DNA from: CBDCHC01 sp965277055
Lineage (GTDB): Bacteria > Pseudomonadota > Gammaproteobacteria > PS1 > Pseudothioglobaceae
Assembly: GCA_965277055.1 (NCBI GenBank)
Contig: OZ255703.1
Location: 558,001 to 622,000, forward strand
Length of the DNA stretch: 64,000 bases
Reading direction: 5' to 3'
Part shown: in pieces, positions 27,282 to 36,994 of the stretch
Position numbering within the stretch: position 1 is the first letter of the stretch
How the letters are laid out: every line of letters starts with the position of its first letter
The notes under the pieces: generated by a model
What the model saw: the letters and a program-made list of their open reading frames with translations, nothing else
Told to the model about the DNA's origin: nothing
The model's database searches: none
Position numbers and translations under genes: made by a program

Positions 27282-28034
27282 GTGATAGAGCAATCAATTA
27301 TTAATGAGTATAAGGCAGAACTAGATTCCCACCCTATTTATACCTATATTAGTACCCCACGTGATTTGCAAGTATTTATGCAACATCATATCTATTCCGT
27401 CTGGGACTTTATGTCTCTCATTAAGTATTTACAAAGTGTTGTAGCTCCCACAATTGTACCTTGGGTTCCTACTGGTAATAGTGATGTTAAACGACTGATC
27501 AATGAACTAGTACTAGAAGAAGAATCAGATGAGCGCCCAGATGGCACGCACTCAAGTCATGTGGAGTTATATCTAGAGGCAATGTCAGAAGTAGGTGCAA
27601 CCCAAGACTGCTTTACAGCATTCTTGGAAACACTCAAAAACAATGATATTAATACTGCCTTACAACTGGACTGTATCCCTGAGCCTTCAAAAGTATTTAC
27701 CACTAAAACTTTTGAAGTGATTAATTCTGGTAAACCACATGTAGCAGCAAGTTATCTCGGATTGGGGCGCGAGCATATTATTCCTACTATTTTTAGAGCA
27801 CTCCTTAAAAATATTGGTATTACTAACACTCAAGCACCAATCTTTCATTATTATCTTAACAGACATGTGCACGTGGATGAAGATTTTCATGCGCCACTTT
27901 CACTCAAACTCATACAAAAACTCTGCGATACTCCAGAAAAAGAACAAGAAGCCATTACTGCTGCAAGAAGTGCAGTAAATGCACGGATTGCTTTTTGGGA
28001 CGGGGTACTTGATGGGCTTAAACAGTCTCGTTAA
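27282..28034 (+). CDS. DUF3050 family protein
   Basis: 250 residues with a GTG start. All-helical protein rich in His and acidic residues (FMQHHIYSVWDFMSL, EESDERPDGTHSSH, YYLNRHVHVDEDFHAP), the pattern of the DUF3050 family, which resembles heme-oxygenase-like diiron folds. Metal binding is inference from the conserved His/Glu pattern. The following kinase gene overlaps its end by 23 bases, so the two are probably co-translated. Confidence 0.75.
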   Translation: MIEQSIINEYKAELDSHPIYTYISTPRDLQVFMQHHIYSVWDFMSLIKYLQSVVAPTIVPWVPTGNSDVKRLINELVLEEESDERPDGTHSSHVELYLEAMSEVGATQDCFTAFLETLKNNDINTALQLDCIPEPSKVFTTKTFEVINSGKPHVAASYLGLGREHIIPTIFRALLKNIGITNTQAPIFHYYLNRHVHVDEDFHAPLSLKLIQKLCDTPEKEQEAITAARSAVNARIAFWDGVLDGLKQSR

Positions 28035-28851
28035 ACACCAAATAGAGGACTTCTTAAACGAGTCACTCGCAGAAGTCGCACTTCTTACTGCAAATAAAAG
28101 CAGTACGTGCTATAAGCTCACTACGCCAAAAAAGCACTACTTTCTTAAAATTGGTGAGCGTTCAGATATTTCTGCAAGTAGCATAGAACTCAGGCTTATA
28201 GCTCACTATGTACATACGCCTAAACTCCTATGTGCCACTGAGACATATTTTATAACCGAGTGGATAGATGCCGTCTATTCCCCGCACCATAATGTACCTT
28301 TTGCCAGAGAATTAGCAGCGCTCCATCAGGTCACCAGTACGCACTTTGGCTTTGGTCATGATAATATATTAGGCAGCATCATTCAGCACAATACCAAAGA
28401 AGACTCATGGGCACAATTTTTTTGGCAACATCGCCTCCGCTATCAACTAATATTAGCATACAACAACCACCAACTCACAAACAAAGAATACCAACAAGCA
28501 CTAACACTAGAGCCTATTGTTACAAAGGTACTAGATATTCCAATCACTCCAGTACTACTGCATGGAGACCTGTGGAGTGGCAATGTACTCTATGACCAAG
28601 ATAGTCATTATTTCATAGATACTGCGTGTTATTATGGGCACCATGAAGCTGACTTAGCACTTGGTTATATGTTTGGTGGCTTTGATACAGCGTTTTATAC
28701 AGAATATTTTAAGCATATACCAAAACAATCTGGCTTTACGCTAAGAAACTACCTCTATCAATTATATCACTATCTCAATCATCTAAATATGTTCGGCTAC
28801 ACCTATAAAGCAGCGACATTAAAATGCATATCGCGCCTTCGTACCTTATGA
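28012..28851 (+). CDS. Fructosamine-3-kinase-like protein
   Basis: 279 residues from the ATG at 28012 (MGLNSLVKHQ); an upstream in-frame start would overlap DUF3050 even more. Aminoglycoside-phosphotransferase-like kinase fold with catalytic LLHGDLWSGNVLYD, metal-binding FIDTACYYGHHEADLAL and MFGGF, diagnostic of the fructosamine/ketosamine-3-kinase family. Members phosphorylate glycated amines and so promote deglycation. Its actual substrate here is unknown. Confidence 0.85.
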   Translation: MGLNSLVKHQIEDFLNESLAEVALLTANKSSTCYKLTTPKKHYFLKIGERSDISASSIELRLIAHYVHTPKLLCATETYFITEWIDAVYSPHHNVPFARELAALHQVTSTHFGFGHDNILGSIIQHNTKEDSWAQFFWQHRLRYQLILAYNNHQLTNKEYQQALTLEPIVTKVLDIPITPVLLHGDLWSGNVLYDQDSHYFIDTACYYGHHEADLALGYMFGGFDTAFYTEYFKHIPKQSGFTLRNYLYQLYHYLNHLNMFGYTYKAATLKCISRLRTL

Positions 28852-28885
28852 TAAAATTAAGTGCAGATTTTTTAAGGAGGTTCCT

Positions 28886-29503
28886 ATGAAAGCAATTTGG
28901 TTTATTATTAAATGGATTTTAATCCTACTCGGTGCTACTATAGTATATTATGGAGTAACATTTCAGATGAAATATGATGGATTTACGACTAAGTTTATCG
29001 GTCAAATTATCTCTCCAACATTGCATGAAAAAGCCCTACCAACCTACATGCGCATGGCAAATACTCTGCTTGATACTGGTGATATCACGATGGCAAGTAT
29101 TAGAAGAGTTAAAGTAAACCCTGATGTTTCTAACGAAGAAGTAGAAGAATCAATGAGCTCAATTGCAACCGAAATGGGCATTCGTGAAGTAGGGATGCTC
29201 CCACTTTCAGAACAAGTAGAACTTCAGCTTGGTGAGAAACAACGTTTCCTCAAAATTTATCAATATTGCAACCCACAAACAGCAATGAAAATGGTTGACC
29301 ATTCTGATGCATTTTCAGCGTACTTACCATGTCGTATCGCACTTATTGAAGATTTAAGTGGAGAGCGTTGGTTATATACGCTTGATATGGATCTCATGAT
29401 TTATGGTAGCACCCCTCTTCCACCAGACCTTCATGAAATGGCATTAGGCGTACAAGAAACCATTTATGCTATTCAAGATGGTGGAGCAGAAGGCGACTTC
29501 TAA
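28886..29503 (+). CDS. Membrane-anchored DUF302 domain protein
   Basis: 205 residues. One N-terminal membrane helix (about 4-25), then a segment with MSSIATEMGIREVGMLPLSE, CNPQTAMKMV and YLPCRIALIEDLSGERWLYT, matching DUF302 proteins. Function unknown; two conserved Cys are present. Start follows a strong AAGGAGGTTCCT site, suggesting high expression, and a terminator follows at 29519. Confidence 0.7.
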   Translation: MKAIWFIIKWILILLGATIVYYGVTFQMKYDGFTTKFIGQIISPTLHEKALPTYMRMANTLLDTGDITMASIRRVKVNPDVSNEEVEESMSSIATEMGIREVGMLPLSEQVELQLGEKQRFLKIYQYCNPQTAMKMVDHSDAFSAYLPCRIALIEDLSGERWLYTLDMDLMIYGSTPLPPDLHEMALGVQETIYAIQDGGAEGDF

Positions 29504-29517
29504 CTCCTCTTACTACC

Positions 29518-29543
29518 ACAAACCGCCTTCGGGCGGTTTTTTT
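29518..29543 (+). terminator. Intrinsic terminator after the DUF302 gene
   Basis: AAACCGCC, loop TTCG and GGCGGTTTTTTT: a classic UUCG-loop hairpin with a T run, 15 bases after the stop codon. Confidence 0.92.
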
Positions 29544-29565
29544 ACCGCCTATTTTGATCTCCCGA

Positions 29566-30486
29566 ATGAGTATGAACTACCAAGAACTTGAACACGATAT
29601 TACATGTATTGACACTGGGCATATGCGCCCTGATTTTGTTGCCTGTTATCTTATTGAGAGTGCAGGCGAATATGCATTAGTAGATGCGGGGGTAAAGCTA
29701 TCTGCACCTGATATATTAGCAGTATTAAAGGATAAAGGTGTTGCCCCAGAAAGCGTTCGGTACTTAATGCCTACACATTGTCACCTAGACCACGCTGGGG
29801 GAGTAGGTACCATACTCGCACATACACCAAATGCTAAAGTAGTAGCACACCCAAGCTGTGCCAAACATCTCATAGACCCAGAGCAGCTACAAACTGCAGT
29901 GATGAATGTATATGGTGAAACTTTTTACAATAATCATATCGGTGGGCTTGAGCCCATCCCACAGGAGCGCATTCTCTTAAGTAGCGAACACTCTACGCTC
30001 ATGCTTGGCAGTCGCCCACTAGAGCTCATAGAAGCCCAGGGGCACGCTTATCATCATTATGTTATCTATGATGCTCAATCTCAGGGGGTGTTTTCTGGAG
30101 ATACCTTAGGTGTGAGTTATACTGAGCTAAATACCGACGGAACATTAATTTTCCCACCCACCACACCTACTCAGTTTGACCCTGATGCATGGCTTCACAC
30201 AATTGACATGCTCACAGATAAAGGAATTACCAAAGCATATCTCACACATTATAACCAAATTACCTGGAGCACCCAAATCAGTGGGCAACTCAAGCGCAGA
30301 ATCAAAGATTTTTGCATTATTGCTAAAAGTTGTAAAGATGAGCCAAATCGTAAATCAGCCATCGCACGTAAGCTCACAGAATATTTAGACCATGATTTCA
30401 CCAAAGAACAACATAAAATTCTCACTGCTGATGTGGTGCTATGTGCAGGTGGCTTAGATTATTGGCTTGACAAGCAAGCCATATAA
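29566..30486 (+). CDS. Metallo-beta-lactamase fold hydrolase
   Basis: 306 residues from the ATG at 29566 (MSMNYQELEHD); an in-frame TTG at 29554 is also possible. The metal motif THCHLDHAGG is intact, with a later His in AQGHAYHHY, Asp in VFSGDTLG and a final His in AYLTHYNQ, as in glyoxalase II-like hydrolases. Substrate unknown. It lies just after a terminator, so it has its own promoter or relies on read-through. Confidence 0.85.
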   Translation: MSMNYQELEHDITCIDTGHMRPDFVACYLIESAGEYALVDAGVKLSAPDILAVLKDKGVAPESVRYLMPTHCHLDHAGGVGTILAHTPNAKVVAHPSCAKHLIDPEQLQTAVMNVYGETFYNNHIGGLEPIPQERILLSSEHSTLMLGSRPLELIEAQGHAYHHYVIYDAQSQGVFSGDTLGVSYTELNTDGTLIFPPTTPTQFDPDAWLHTIDMLTDKGITKAYLTHYNQITWSTQISGQLKRRIKDFCIIAKSCKDEPNRKSAIARKLTEYLDHDFTKEQHKILTADVVLCAGGLDYWLDKQAI

Positions 30487-30571
30487 CCACGCAACGATTG
30501 GCAGTTTTTATTTTCAAGAATAACTTAGGCTCACGGTATAATACCTCCTTTAACGTTATACACGTTTATTT

Positions 30572-30886
30572 ATGATAACATTTACTGACAACGCAGCAGA
30601 TGAACTCAAGCTCAATTTTTCTAACCCAGATAACCATGGGTTAATTATTCGTTTTGCAGTGGATACCTCGGGTGAAATCTGGCAATATCTCATGGGTTTT
30701 GATGAGCGTACTAAAGACGATATTCACCTAGAATCTAATGGTGTAGAATATATTATGACTTATGCGATGAAAGAACTACTTGAAGGTACTACCATAGACT
30801 ACGATGAAATCGATAAAGAAATAGGCTATAGCTTCATTTTCTTAAACCCAAACGACCCAAACTACACTAAACCAACCCAATACTAA
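30572..30886 (+). CDS. IscA/HesB-fold protein lacking the cysteine ligands
   Basis: 104 residues. The start ITFTDNAADELKLNF and the end GYSFIFLNPNDPNYTKP track the A-type iron-sulfur carrier fold (family end: NPNA followed by CGCG). Here there is no cysteine anywhere in the protein, so it cannot bind a cluster in the usual way. Similar degenerate HesB-like proteins exist with unknown role. It is followed 1 base later by the Sel1 protein gene, so the two form a unit. Confidence 0.6.
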   Translation: MITFTDNAADELKLNFSNPDNHGLIIRFAVDTSGEIWQYLMGFDERTKDDIHLESNGVEYIMTYAMKELLEGTTIDYDEIDKEIGYSFIFLNPNDPNYTKPTQY

Positions 30887-30887
30887 T

Positions 30888-31319
30888 ATGAGTACAAACG
30901 ACAACTACGATGCTGATTTAGCAAGTGGCATTGCCGCCTATGATGCAAAGAATTTTTCTATGGCGTATCAACTCTTAGCACCATTAGCCAACAATGACAA
31001 TGATGAAGCACTTTGGCGTATTGGTATGATGCAGTCCTATGGGCTCGGCATGATTCAAAATAGTAGCCTAGGGGTTGAAACCTTTGAAAAAGCTGCCACA
31101 CATGGCAATGGCATGGCTCTACATATGTTAGGCGTAGCATATATGAACGGCGAAGGCGTAGAAAAAAACCTCGATACTGCCATCTCCTACTTTGAAAAAG
31201 GTGTAGAAGCAGGCATGCAAGGTTCTGCGTTTAGCCTGTCAGTTATCTATAGCGACATGAAAAACGATAATACTAAAGCCGAGGAGTGGATTAACATCGG
31301 TAATGCGATGGATGAGTAA
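30888..31319 (+). CDS. Sel1-like repeat protein
   Basis: 143 residues with about three Sel1-type TPR units, for example EALWRIGMMQSYGLGMIQN, GMALHMLGVAYMNGEGVEKN and GSAFSLSVIYSDMKNDN. No signal peptide, so a cytoplasmic protein-interaction scaffold. Directly downstream of the degenerate IscA-like gene. Confidence 0.85.
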   Translation: MSTNDNYDADLASGIAAYDAKNFSMAYQLLAPLANNDNDEALWRIGMMQSYGLGMIQNSSLGVETFEKAATHGNGMALHMLGVAYMNGEGVEKNLDTAISYFEKGVEAGMQGSAFSLSVIYSDMKNDNTKAEEWINIGNAMDE

Positions 31320-31328
31320 GCTTCACAC

Positions 31329-31841
31329 ATGGTGACTAATGCCCGACCTAGCATTCACAAAATATCTAAAAGAGCTAATATATATAAAGATTTAGCGGGA
31401 TGTTATGCATTTTGGTGGATTGGAGATAAAACAATTCTAGAGTCTACAACTTTATATAAATATGTATACGCAAGCAAAGGGAGAAAAATTAAAATTAATT
31501 ACCCATTTGATAAACAATCAGAGCTTCCAATATGCCTATACATAGGAAAATCCACAAATATTAAAAAAAGGTTATCACAGCACATCTTACCAAAGATTAA
31601 AAAAGTAAAATTGCACTCATACACTAAAGAAAACTGTATACCTAAAAAACATACTACTGCTTGCCAGTTAAGATATGGTATTGATGGGCTATTTAGAAAT
31701 GGCGAAGAGAATTTTGAAATCATCAATAAGAATGTTGGGTTTAGCTATGAAAAAATTGATGATGTCTCAGAGAGATTTTATAAAGAAAATGAATATATTG
31801 CCTTATACAGACCTTGGTTTAACATTGACTCCGAAAGATAA
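31329..31841 (+). CDS. GIY-YIG nuclease domain protein
   Basis: 170 residues. The GIY-like start GCYAFWWIGD and YIG segment LYIGKSTNIKKRLSQH, with the catalytic Arg in KKRLSQH and a possible Glu in FYKENEYIALYRP, match a stand-alone GIY-YIG domain. Such genes encode small nucleases or are mobile-element remnants. The gene is noticeably more AT-rich than gltX, which starts 5 bases after it, so it may have been acquired. No flanking repeats or recombinase are visible. Confidence 0.7.
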   Translation: MVTNARPSIHKISKRANIYKDLAGCYAFWWIGDKTILESTTLYKYVYASKGRKIKINYPFDKQSELPICLYIGKSTNIKKRLSQHILPKIKKVKLHSYTKENCIPKKHTTACQLRYGIDGLFRNGEENFEIINKNVGFSYEKIDDVSERFYKENEYIALYRPWFNIDSER

Positions 31842-31846
31842 ATAAT

Positions 31847-33205
31847 ATGAAATCACGCTTTGCTCCATCACCCACTGGTTACCTCCATATTGGCGGGGTA
31901 CGTACTGCACTCTTTGCCTACTTGGTAGCTGCCAAAGAAGGTGGGGAGTTTAAATTGCGTATTGAAGACACCGACACTGAGCGCTCTACTGGAGAGTCTA
32001 TTGATGCTATTGTAAAAGGCATGCACTGGCTTGGGTTAGAACACGAAGGTGAAATAGTCTATCAAAGTACCCGCATTGAACGCCATAAAGAACTCATTAA
32101 CCAACTCTTAGCAGAAAACAAGGCATATTATTGTGATTGTACCCCAGAACGCCTTGATACCTTGCGCGAAGAATTAAAAAAAGCAGGTAAAAAACCAAAA
32201 TATGACGGTAAATGTCGTGAACGTAAGCTACATAGCGGAGTTATTCGCTTTCGTAACCCTGATAATGGCGAGGTTACGTTTACCGATAGCGTGAAGGGTA
32301 CTATTACCGTTGCGAACAGTGAGCTTGATGATGTGATTATCGCTCGTGCTGATGGTACTCCCACGTATAACTTTGCCGTGGTTGTAGATGATCATGATAT
32401 GGGTATTACTCATGTAGTCAGGGGGGATGATCACATCAACAACACTCCAAGACAAATTAATATCTACCACGCTCTAGGCTGGGATGTACCAGAATTTGCC
32501 CACTTGCCCATGATATTAGGCAGTGATGGCTCTAGGTTGTCTAAGCGCCACGGAGCAATGAGTGTACTGGAATACAAAGAAAACGGCTTTTTACCACAAG
32601 TAGTGCTGAATTATTTAGTGCGTCTGGGTTGGGGGCATAAAGACCAAGAGATTTTCTCTTTAGCAGAAATGCGCACATTGTTTAGCCTAGCGGGAATAAA
32701 TAAAGCGCCAGCACGTTTTGACACAGAAAAAATGCTCTGGCTGAACAGTGAGTACCTTAAAGCAATGAACTCTCAGGATATTCTCCCACACTTAGAGTAT
32801 CACCTAACTAAACTGGGTATCAGCCCTGATGAACGAATCTTAGCATTGATTGAACTCTCTAAAGAACGTACTAAAACCTTAGTAGAACTTGCCCAGAGTA
32901 TGGTGATGTTTTATACCGATATTACTGAGTTTGAACCTAAACTCGCCAATAAACAATTTACAAATAAAAATATTCTGAATGCTCTCTACACAGAACTAGA
33001 CAACCTTTCTCACTGGAATGCTACAGATATTAAAGCCTGCATTAGCAGAGTCTGTGAACAACTAGAAGTCGGCTTTGGCAAGGTTGGTCAGCCGTTTCGC
33101 TTAGCACTAAGCGGAGATGGTAAAGCAGGGGATATTGCCCAAACTGCCGAACTTGTAGGCAAACAAACTGCTCTTACTCGTTTGCAACTCGCAATAGGTT
33201 ACTAA
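31847..33205 (+). CDS. gltX: Glutamyl-tRNA synthetase
   Basis: 452 residues. Class I synthetase with HIGH-type motif SPTGYLHIGG and KMSKS-type motif SRLSKRHGA. A zinc site of the CxC type is present in YYCDCTPERL and KYDGKCRE. Charges tRNA-Glu with glutamate. Convergent with dsbD, with only 7 bases between the stops. Confidence 0.97.
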   Translation: MKSRFAPSPTGYLHIGGVRTALFAYLVAAKEGGEFKLRIEDTDTERSTGESIDAIVKGMHWLGLEHEGEIVYQSTRIERHKELINQLLAENKAYYCDCTPERLDTLREELKKAGKKPKYDGKCRERKLHSGVIRFRNPDNGEVTFTDSVKGTITVANSELDDVIIARADGTPTYNFAVVVDDHDMGITHVVRGDDHINNTPRQINIYHALGWDVPEFAHLPMILGSDGSRLSKRHGAMSVLEYKENGFLPQVVLNYLVRLGWGHKDQEIFSLAEMRTLFSLAGINKAPARFDTEKMLWLNSEYLKAMNSQDILPHLEYHLTKLGISPDERILALIELSKERTKTLVELAQSMVMFYTDITEFEPKLANKQFTNKNILNALYTELDNLSHWNATDIKACISRVCEQLEVGFGKVGQPFRLALSGDGKAGDIAQTAELVGKQTALTRLQLAIGY

Positions 33206-33212
33206 TTTATAA

Positions 33213-35678
33213 CTACTTGCCCACTTGAGTTTGTAATGCTCTCACTTTTTTACGCTCTGCATCAAGCTTTTGGAGTGTGTCCATGCTTGATTTTTGCATA
33301 CTGGCAATCAGTGCTTTTTGCCGAGCAATAGTTTTTTGTAGAGTTGCTACTTCTGTATTATTTGTACTAGGTATTACATTATTTAGTCTAGCTTGAGAAT
33401 TACTCTTTGTTGGTGCAATACCTGTAACGTGTTCATAAAACTCTGTGACATTTAATTCACCCACAATGCGTTTACTTCTAAGCTCTTTACCATTTTGAAA
33501 AAATAATATTGCTGGCGGGGCAAAGATATCATAGCGTTTCATAATATCTCGGTGAATCTGAGTATAGTCCGTCATATCAAGTTTTATAAGCTCAAATTGG
33601 GCAAGCACGGGGGCAACTTGGTTTGATGGGAAAACACGCTCTTCATATACTTTGCAATACACACACCAGTCGGCATAAAAGTCAAGCATCACCACCTTAT
33701 CAGTACTTGCTAATACCTTATCAATATCTGCCTGAGTCATCACCTTGTTAAATTCTATAGTTTGTGAAGCAATTACTTGCCCAGTAGGTGCAGAACCAAA
33801 AGTCATCCCACCAAGTGGGTTAAGCAAATGCCCACCAGTAGCAACCCCACCCCGTGCTACTAATAACAAGAGTAACACACCATAGCCAAGAACTATGAGT
33901 AATACTGCTCGGTAGATGCGCTGAATATACCCCGTATCAGTCCCGATAGCTACGGTAGCACCAAGCGCAATAGGGGCAATAGTAAGTAATAACGCCCACA
34001 GGATAAGTATCACATCAGGATCTAAAATCTTATCAAGCATCCAAATAGCAATCCCTAACATCAGCACACCAAAGAGATACTTCACAGCATCCATCCAGCC
34101 ACCTGCTTTTGGTAGTGAGCCAATGCCTGAGCCAATAATCAGTAATGGCACACCCATACCCATCGCCATAGCAAAAAGTGCAGCTCCACCCAGTGCAGCA
34201 TCACCTGTTTGACTGATAAAGAGCAAACTTCCCGCAAGAGGTGGGGCAACACATGGACCGACAATCAATGCTGATAACAACCCCATAATAGCTACGCCAA
34301 TAGTATTTCCGCCTTTTTGATTATTACTAATATTGGTGAGTTTGGTGTTGAGACTGTTGGGTAGTTTTAACTCAAAATAGCCAAACATAGAAAACGCTAA
34401 CGCAACAAATATAAGAGCAAAGCCCACCACAATATATGGGTTTTGAAATAGAATAATTAAGTTAATATCAAAACTCCCCGCAATCACTCCTGCAGCAGTG
34501 TAAGTGAGCGCCATAGCAAGCACAAAAATAAGCGAGAGGAAGAATGCCCTGCCCTTACTAATATCACCTTGCCCAACAATGATATTCGATAAAATCGGAA
34601 TCATTGGGAATACGCATGGAGTAAAAGATAATGCGAGCCCAAACAGGAAAAACACGCCAATAATTACCCAGAAGCTACTATTTTTTAGTAGCTCTGTCAC
34701 TTCATCTTGGGCATTGAGTTCTGTGGTTGGTTTAGTAGTTGGTACTGGAGTTGCCTCTAGTGTATGTACTTCTACAGATGGTGTGGCCTGTGTTATCGTT
34801 GCTTTTGTGCTAGCAGATGTGCCCACGCCTCCTAAAGTAAATACTAAGTCTTTTTTCAACGGTGGGTAGCAGACTCCGCCCTCCCAGCACCCTTGGTAGG
34901 TGAGTGATAGCGTTACTTCTCCTGAGTCACTTGTAGCGGTGACTGGTACTTCTACCGTTAAGCGATCATAATATACATCTACCATACCAAAGAAGTCATC
35001 TTCTTTGGACTTGCCTTTTGGGAAATTTATTTCACCAAATTCACCACCAGTAATCTCAAAATTAAATTTATTAGCATAGAGATAATAGTCCTTTCGAATA
35101 TCCCAATTCAAGAGTATATTTCCATCTATTTCAGTACTAGAAAGTACAAAGGCATCATCTGCTTTTACTGGGTCTTGGACACTTTCCTCTAGTGATAATG
35201 ACTTAAAAAAGTTAGAAGCATTGGATGTTTTAGCACTGCTAAAGGTAGTCTTGGCTTGAGAGAGTGCACGAGTAGCATCATAGGCTATGGTATGTATTTG
35301 CTTGATAGGTGGGTAGCATACACCTCCATCCCAACAGCCTTGAAAGCCTACTTCTACTTCTATAGTATCCCCCGCACTTATTACTTCTGCACTAGCATGA
35401 GCACTATTTCTATACACCCCTACCTTACCAAAAAATGGATCATCTTTTATTTTGGCTTCTGATAACGTCAGTTCCCCGAGTTTTGTCGCATCAAGCGGAG
35501 TAATACTGGTTTTATCCTGATACATGTAATAGCCATCTTTGATCTCAAAATCAACATGGACTGCATTATTTTGCATGCTGAGTGTAGGGATAAATGCTTG
35601 ATCAGCAGGCAAGATGTCATTAGCAAGTGCTGAAATGCTCAAAAGGAGTGCACACCATAGTACGAAAATTCTGTTCAT
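33213..35678 (-). CDS. dsbD: Thiol:disulfide interchange protein DsbD with duplicated N-terminal domain
   Basis: 821 residues, longer than the usual 560-600. After a signal peptide there are two DsbD-alpha domains in tandem, each with its redox pair (QGCWDGGVCYPP about residue 115 and QGCWEGGVCYPP about 265). An eight-helix transmembrane domain follows with Cys in FTPCVFPM and GPCVAPPL, then a thioredoxin-like domain with YADWCVYCK, and finally a coiled-coil tail of about 60 residues (LQKTIARQKALIASMQ). It carries electrons from cytoplasmic thioredoxin to the periplasm for DsbC and cytochrome c maturation, fitting the many c-type cytochromes here. Confidence 0.93.
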   Translation of the reverse strand: MNRIFVLWCALLLSISALANDILPADQAFIPTLSMQNNAVHVDFEIKDGYYMYQDKTSITPLDATKLGELTLSEAKIKDDPFFGKVGVYRNSAHASAEVISAGDTIEVEVGFQGCWDGGVCYPPIKQIHTIAYDATRALSQAKTTFSSAKTSNASNFFKSLSLEESVQDPVKADDAFVLSSTEIDGNILLNWDIRKDYYLYANKFNFEITGGEFGEINFPKGKSKEDDFFGMVDVYYDRLTVEVPVTATSDSGEVTLSLTYQGCWEGGVCYPPLKKDLVFTLGGVGTSASTKATITQATPSVEVHTLEATPVPTTKPTTELNAQDEVTELLKNSSFWVIIGVFFLFGLALSFTPCVFPMIPILSNIIVGQGDISKGRAFFLSLIFVLAMALTYTAAGVIAGSFDINLIILFQNPYIVVGFALIFVALAFSMFGYFELKLPNSLNTKLTNISNNQKGGNTIGVAIMGLLSALIVGPCVAPPLAGSLLFISQTGDAALGGAALFAMAMGMGVPLLIIGSGIGSLPKAGGWMDAVKYLFGVLMLGIAIWMLDKILDPDVILILWALLLTIAPIALGATVAIGTDTGYIQRIYRAVLLIVLGYGVLLLLLVARGGVATGGHLLNPLGGMTFGSAPTGQVIASQTIEFNKVMTQADIDKVLASTDKVVMLDFYADWCVYCKVYEERVFPSNQVAPVLAQFELIKLDMTDYTQIHRDIMKRYDIFAPPAILFFQNGKELRSKRIVGELNVTEFYEHVTGIAPTKSNSQARLNNVIPSTNNTEVATLQKTIARQKALIASMQKSSMDTLQKLDAERKKVRALQTQVGK

Positions 35679-35763
35679 TGTTAAACTTATGATTGGAATA
35701 TTAGAAATATACTAGATTATAGTAAAATAAGTTGCTTTTTTACAGCATTTTTGTTGGTATTAC

Positions 35764-36945
35764 ATGGATATAGCACAGCAACTTGAGGTTTTTTTACGTG
35801 GTTCTGAAGAAATCTTGCCCTTGGAAGAACTCAAAGAAAAACTAGAGAAAAAAGGCATATTGACCATTAAAGCTGGCTTTGACCCTACTCGCCCAGATAT
35901 TCATCTGGGGCATACTGTGTTGATTAACAAGCTAAAAATGCTACAAGACTTAGGGCACAAAGTGGTGTTTCTCATTGGTGATTGGACTGCGATGATCGGT
36001 GACCCCACAGGCAAAAGTAAAACCCGCCCACCCCTCTCACGCGAAGAGGTACTGACAAATGCTAAAACCTATAGCGAGCAAGTATTTAAAATCTTAGACA
36101 AAGAAAAAACCACTGTGCTATATAACTCCGAGTGGATGGATGAACTCAGTTCGCTAGAGTTTATCAAACTCGCAGCAACCAAAACAGTGGCGCGCATGCT
36201 AGAGCGCAATGACTTTGAAAAACGCTACAACAATGATGAAGATATTGCCCTACATGAATTCCTCTATCCACTGGTTCAGGGCTATGATAGTGTGGTGCTA
36301 GAAAGTGATGTGGAGCTTGGAGGCACTGACCAAAAATTTAACCTCTTAATGGGTAGAGAACTGCAAAAAAAATACGGCAAAGAACAACAATGTATTTTGA
36401 CCATGCCACTCCTTGTGGGGTTAGATGGCGTGCAAAAAATGAGTAAGTCTCTTGATAACTATATCGCCATAGAAGACTCACCTACCCAAATGTTTGGTAA
36501 GATTATGTCTATTACTGATGAGTTGATGTGGAGTTATTTTGAACTATTAAGTTTTATGCCACTAGCAGAGATTAAAGCACTGCAAACAGCAGTTTCAAAT
36601 GGCAAAAACCCACGAGATGTAAAGTTTATCTTAGCAGATGAACTGATTACCAGATTTTATAGTAAAGAGCTCTCAGATAAAGCCAGAGAAGACTTTATCA
36701 CTAAGTTTAGTAAAAATGCTATTCCTGATGAAATGCCAGAATTTACAGTAGGTGCAGAGCTAAAACTACCTAACCTACTCAAGGAAACAGGGCTATGTAA
36801 TAGTACCTCAAATGCGATGCAGATGATTACACAAGGCGGGGTAAAAATAGATGGGGAAAAGGTTGAGCATAAAGATATTGACTTACCAGAACACGCAGTA
36901 TATCAAGTAGGTAAACGAAAATTTGCCAGAGTGAGTCGTCGCTAA
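35764..36945 (+). CDS. tyrS: Tyrosyl-tRNA synthetase
   Basis: 393 residues. Class I synthetase with HIGH-type HLGHTVLINK and a perfect KMSKS in VQKMSKSLDNY. Tyrosine-pocket residues appear in LIGDWTAMIGDPTGKS and QGYDSV. A C-terminal S4 RNA-binding domain is visible (SNAMQMITQGGVKIDGEKV). Typical of the shorter-spacer TyrRS subtype. Confidence 0.96.
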   Translation: MDIAQQLEVFLRGSEEILPLEELKEKLEKKGILTIKAGFDPTRPDIHLGHTVLINKLKMLQDLGHKVVFLIGDWTAMIGDPTGKSKTRPPLSREEVLTNAKTYSEQVFKILDKEKTTVLYNSEWMDELSSLEFIKLAATKTVARMLERNDFEKRYNNDEDIALHEFLYPLVQGYDSVVLESDVELGGTDQKFNLLMGRELQKKYGKEQQCILTMPLLVGLDGVQKMSKSLDNYIAIEDSPTQMFGKIMSITDELMWSYFELLSFMPLAEIKALQTAVSNGKNPRDVKFILADELITRFYSKELSDKAREDFITKFSKNAIPDEMPEFTVGAELKLPNLLKETGLCNSTSNAMQMITQGGVKIDGEKVEHKDIDLPEHAVYQVGKRKFARVSRR

Positions 36946-36994
36946 CTTCTCAAACCTACTCAGGTTAATCTTGATAAAGAGTATTTGATATATA

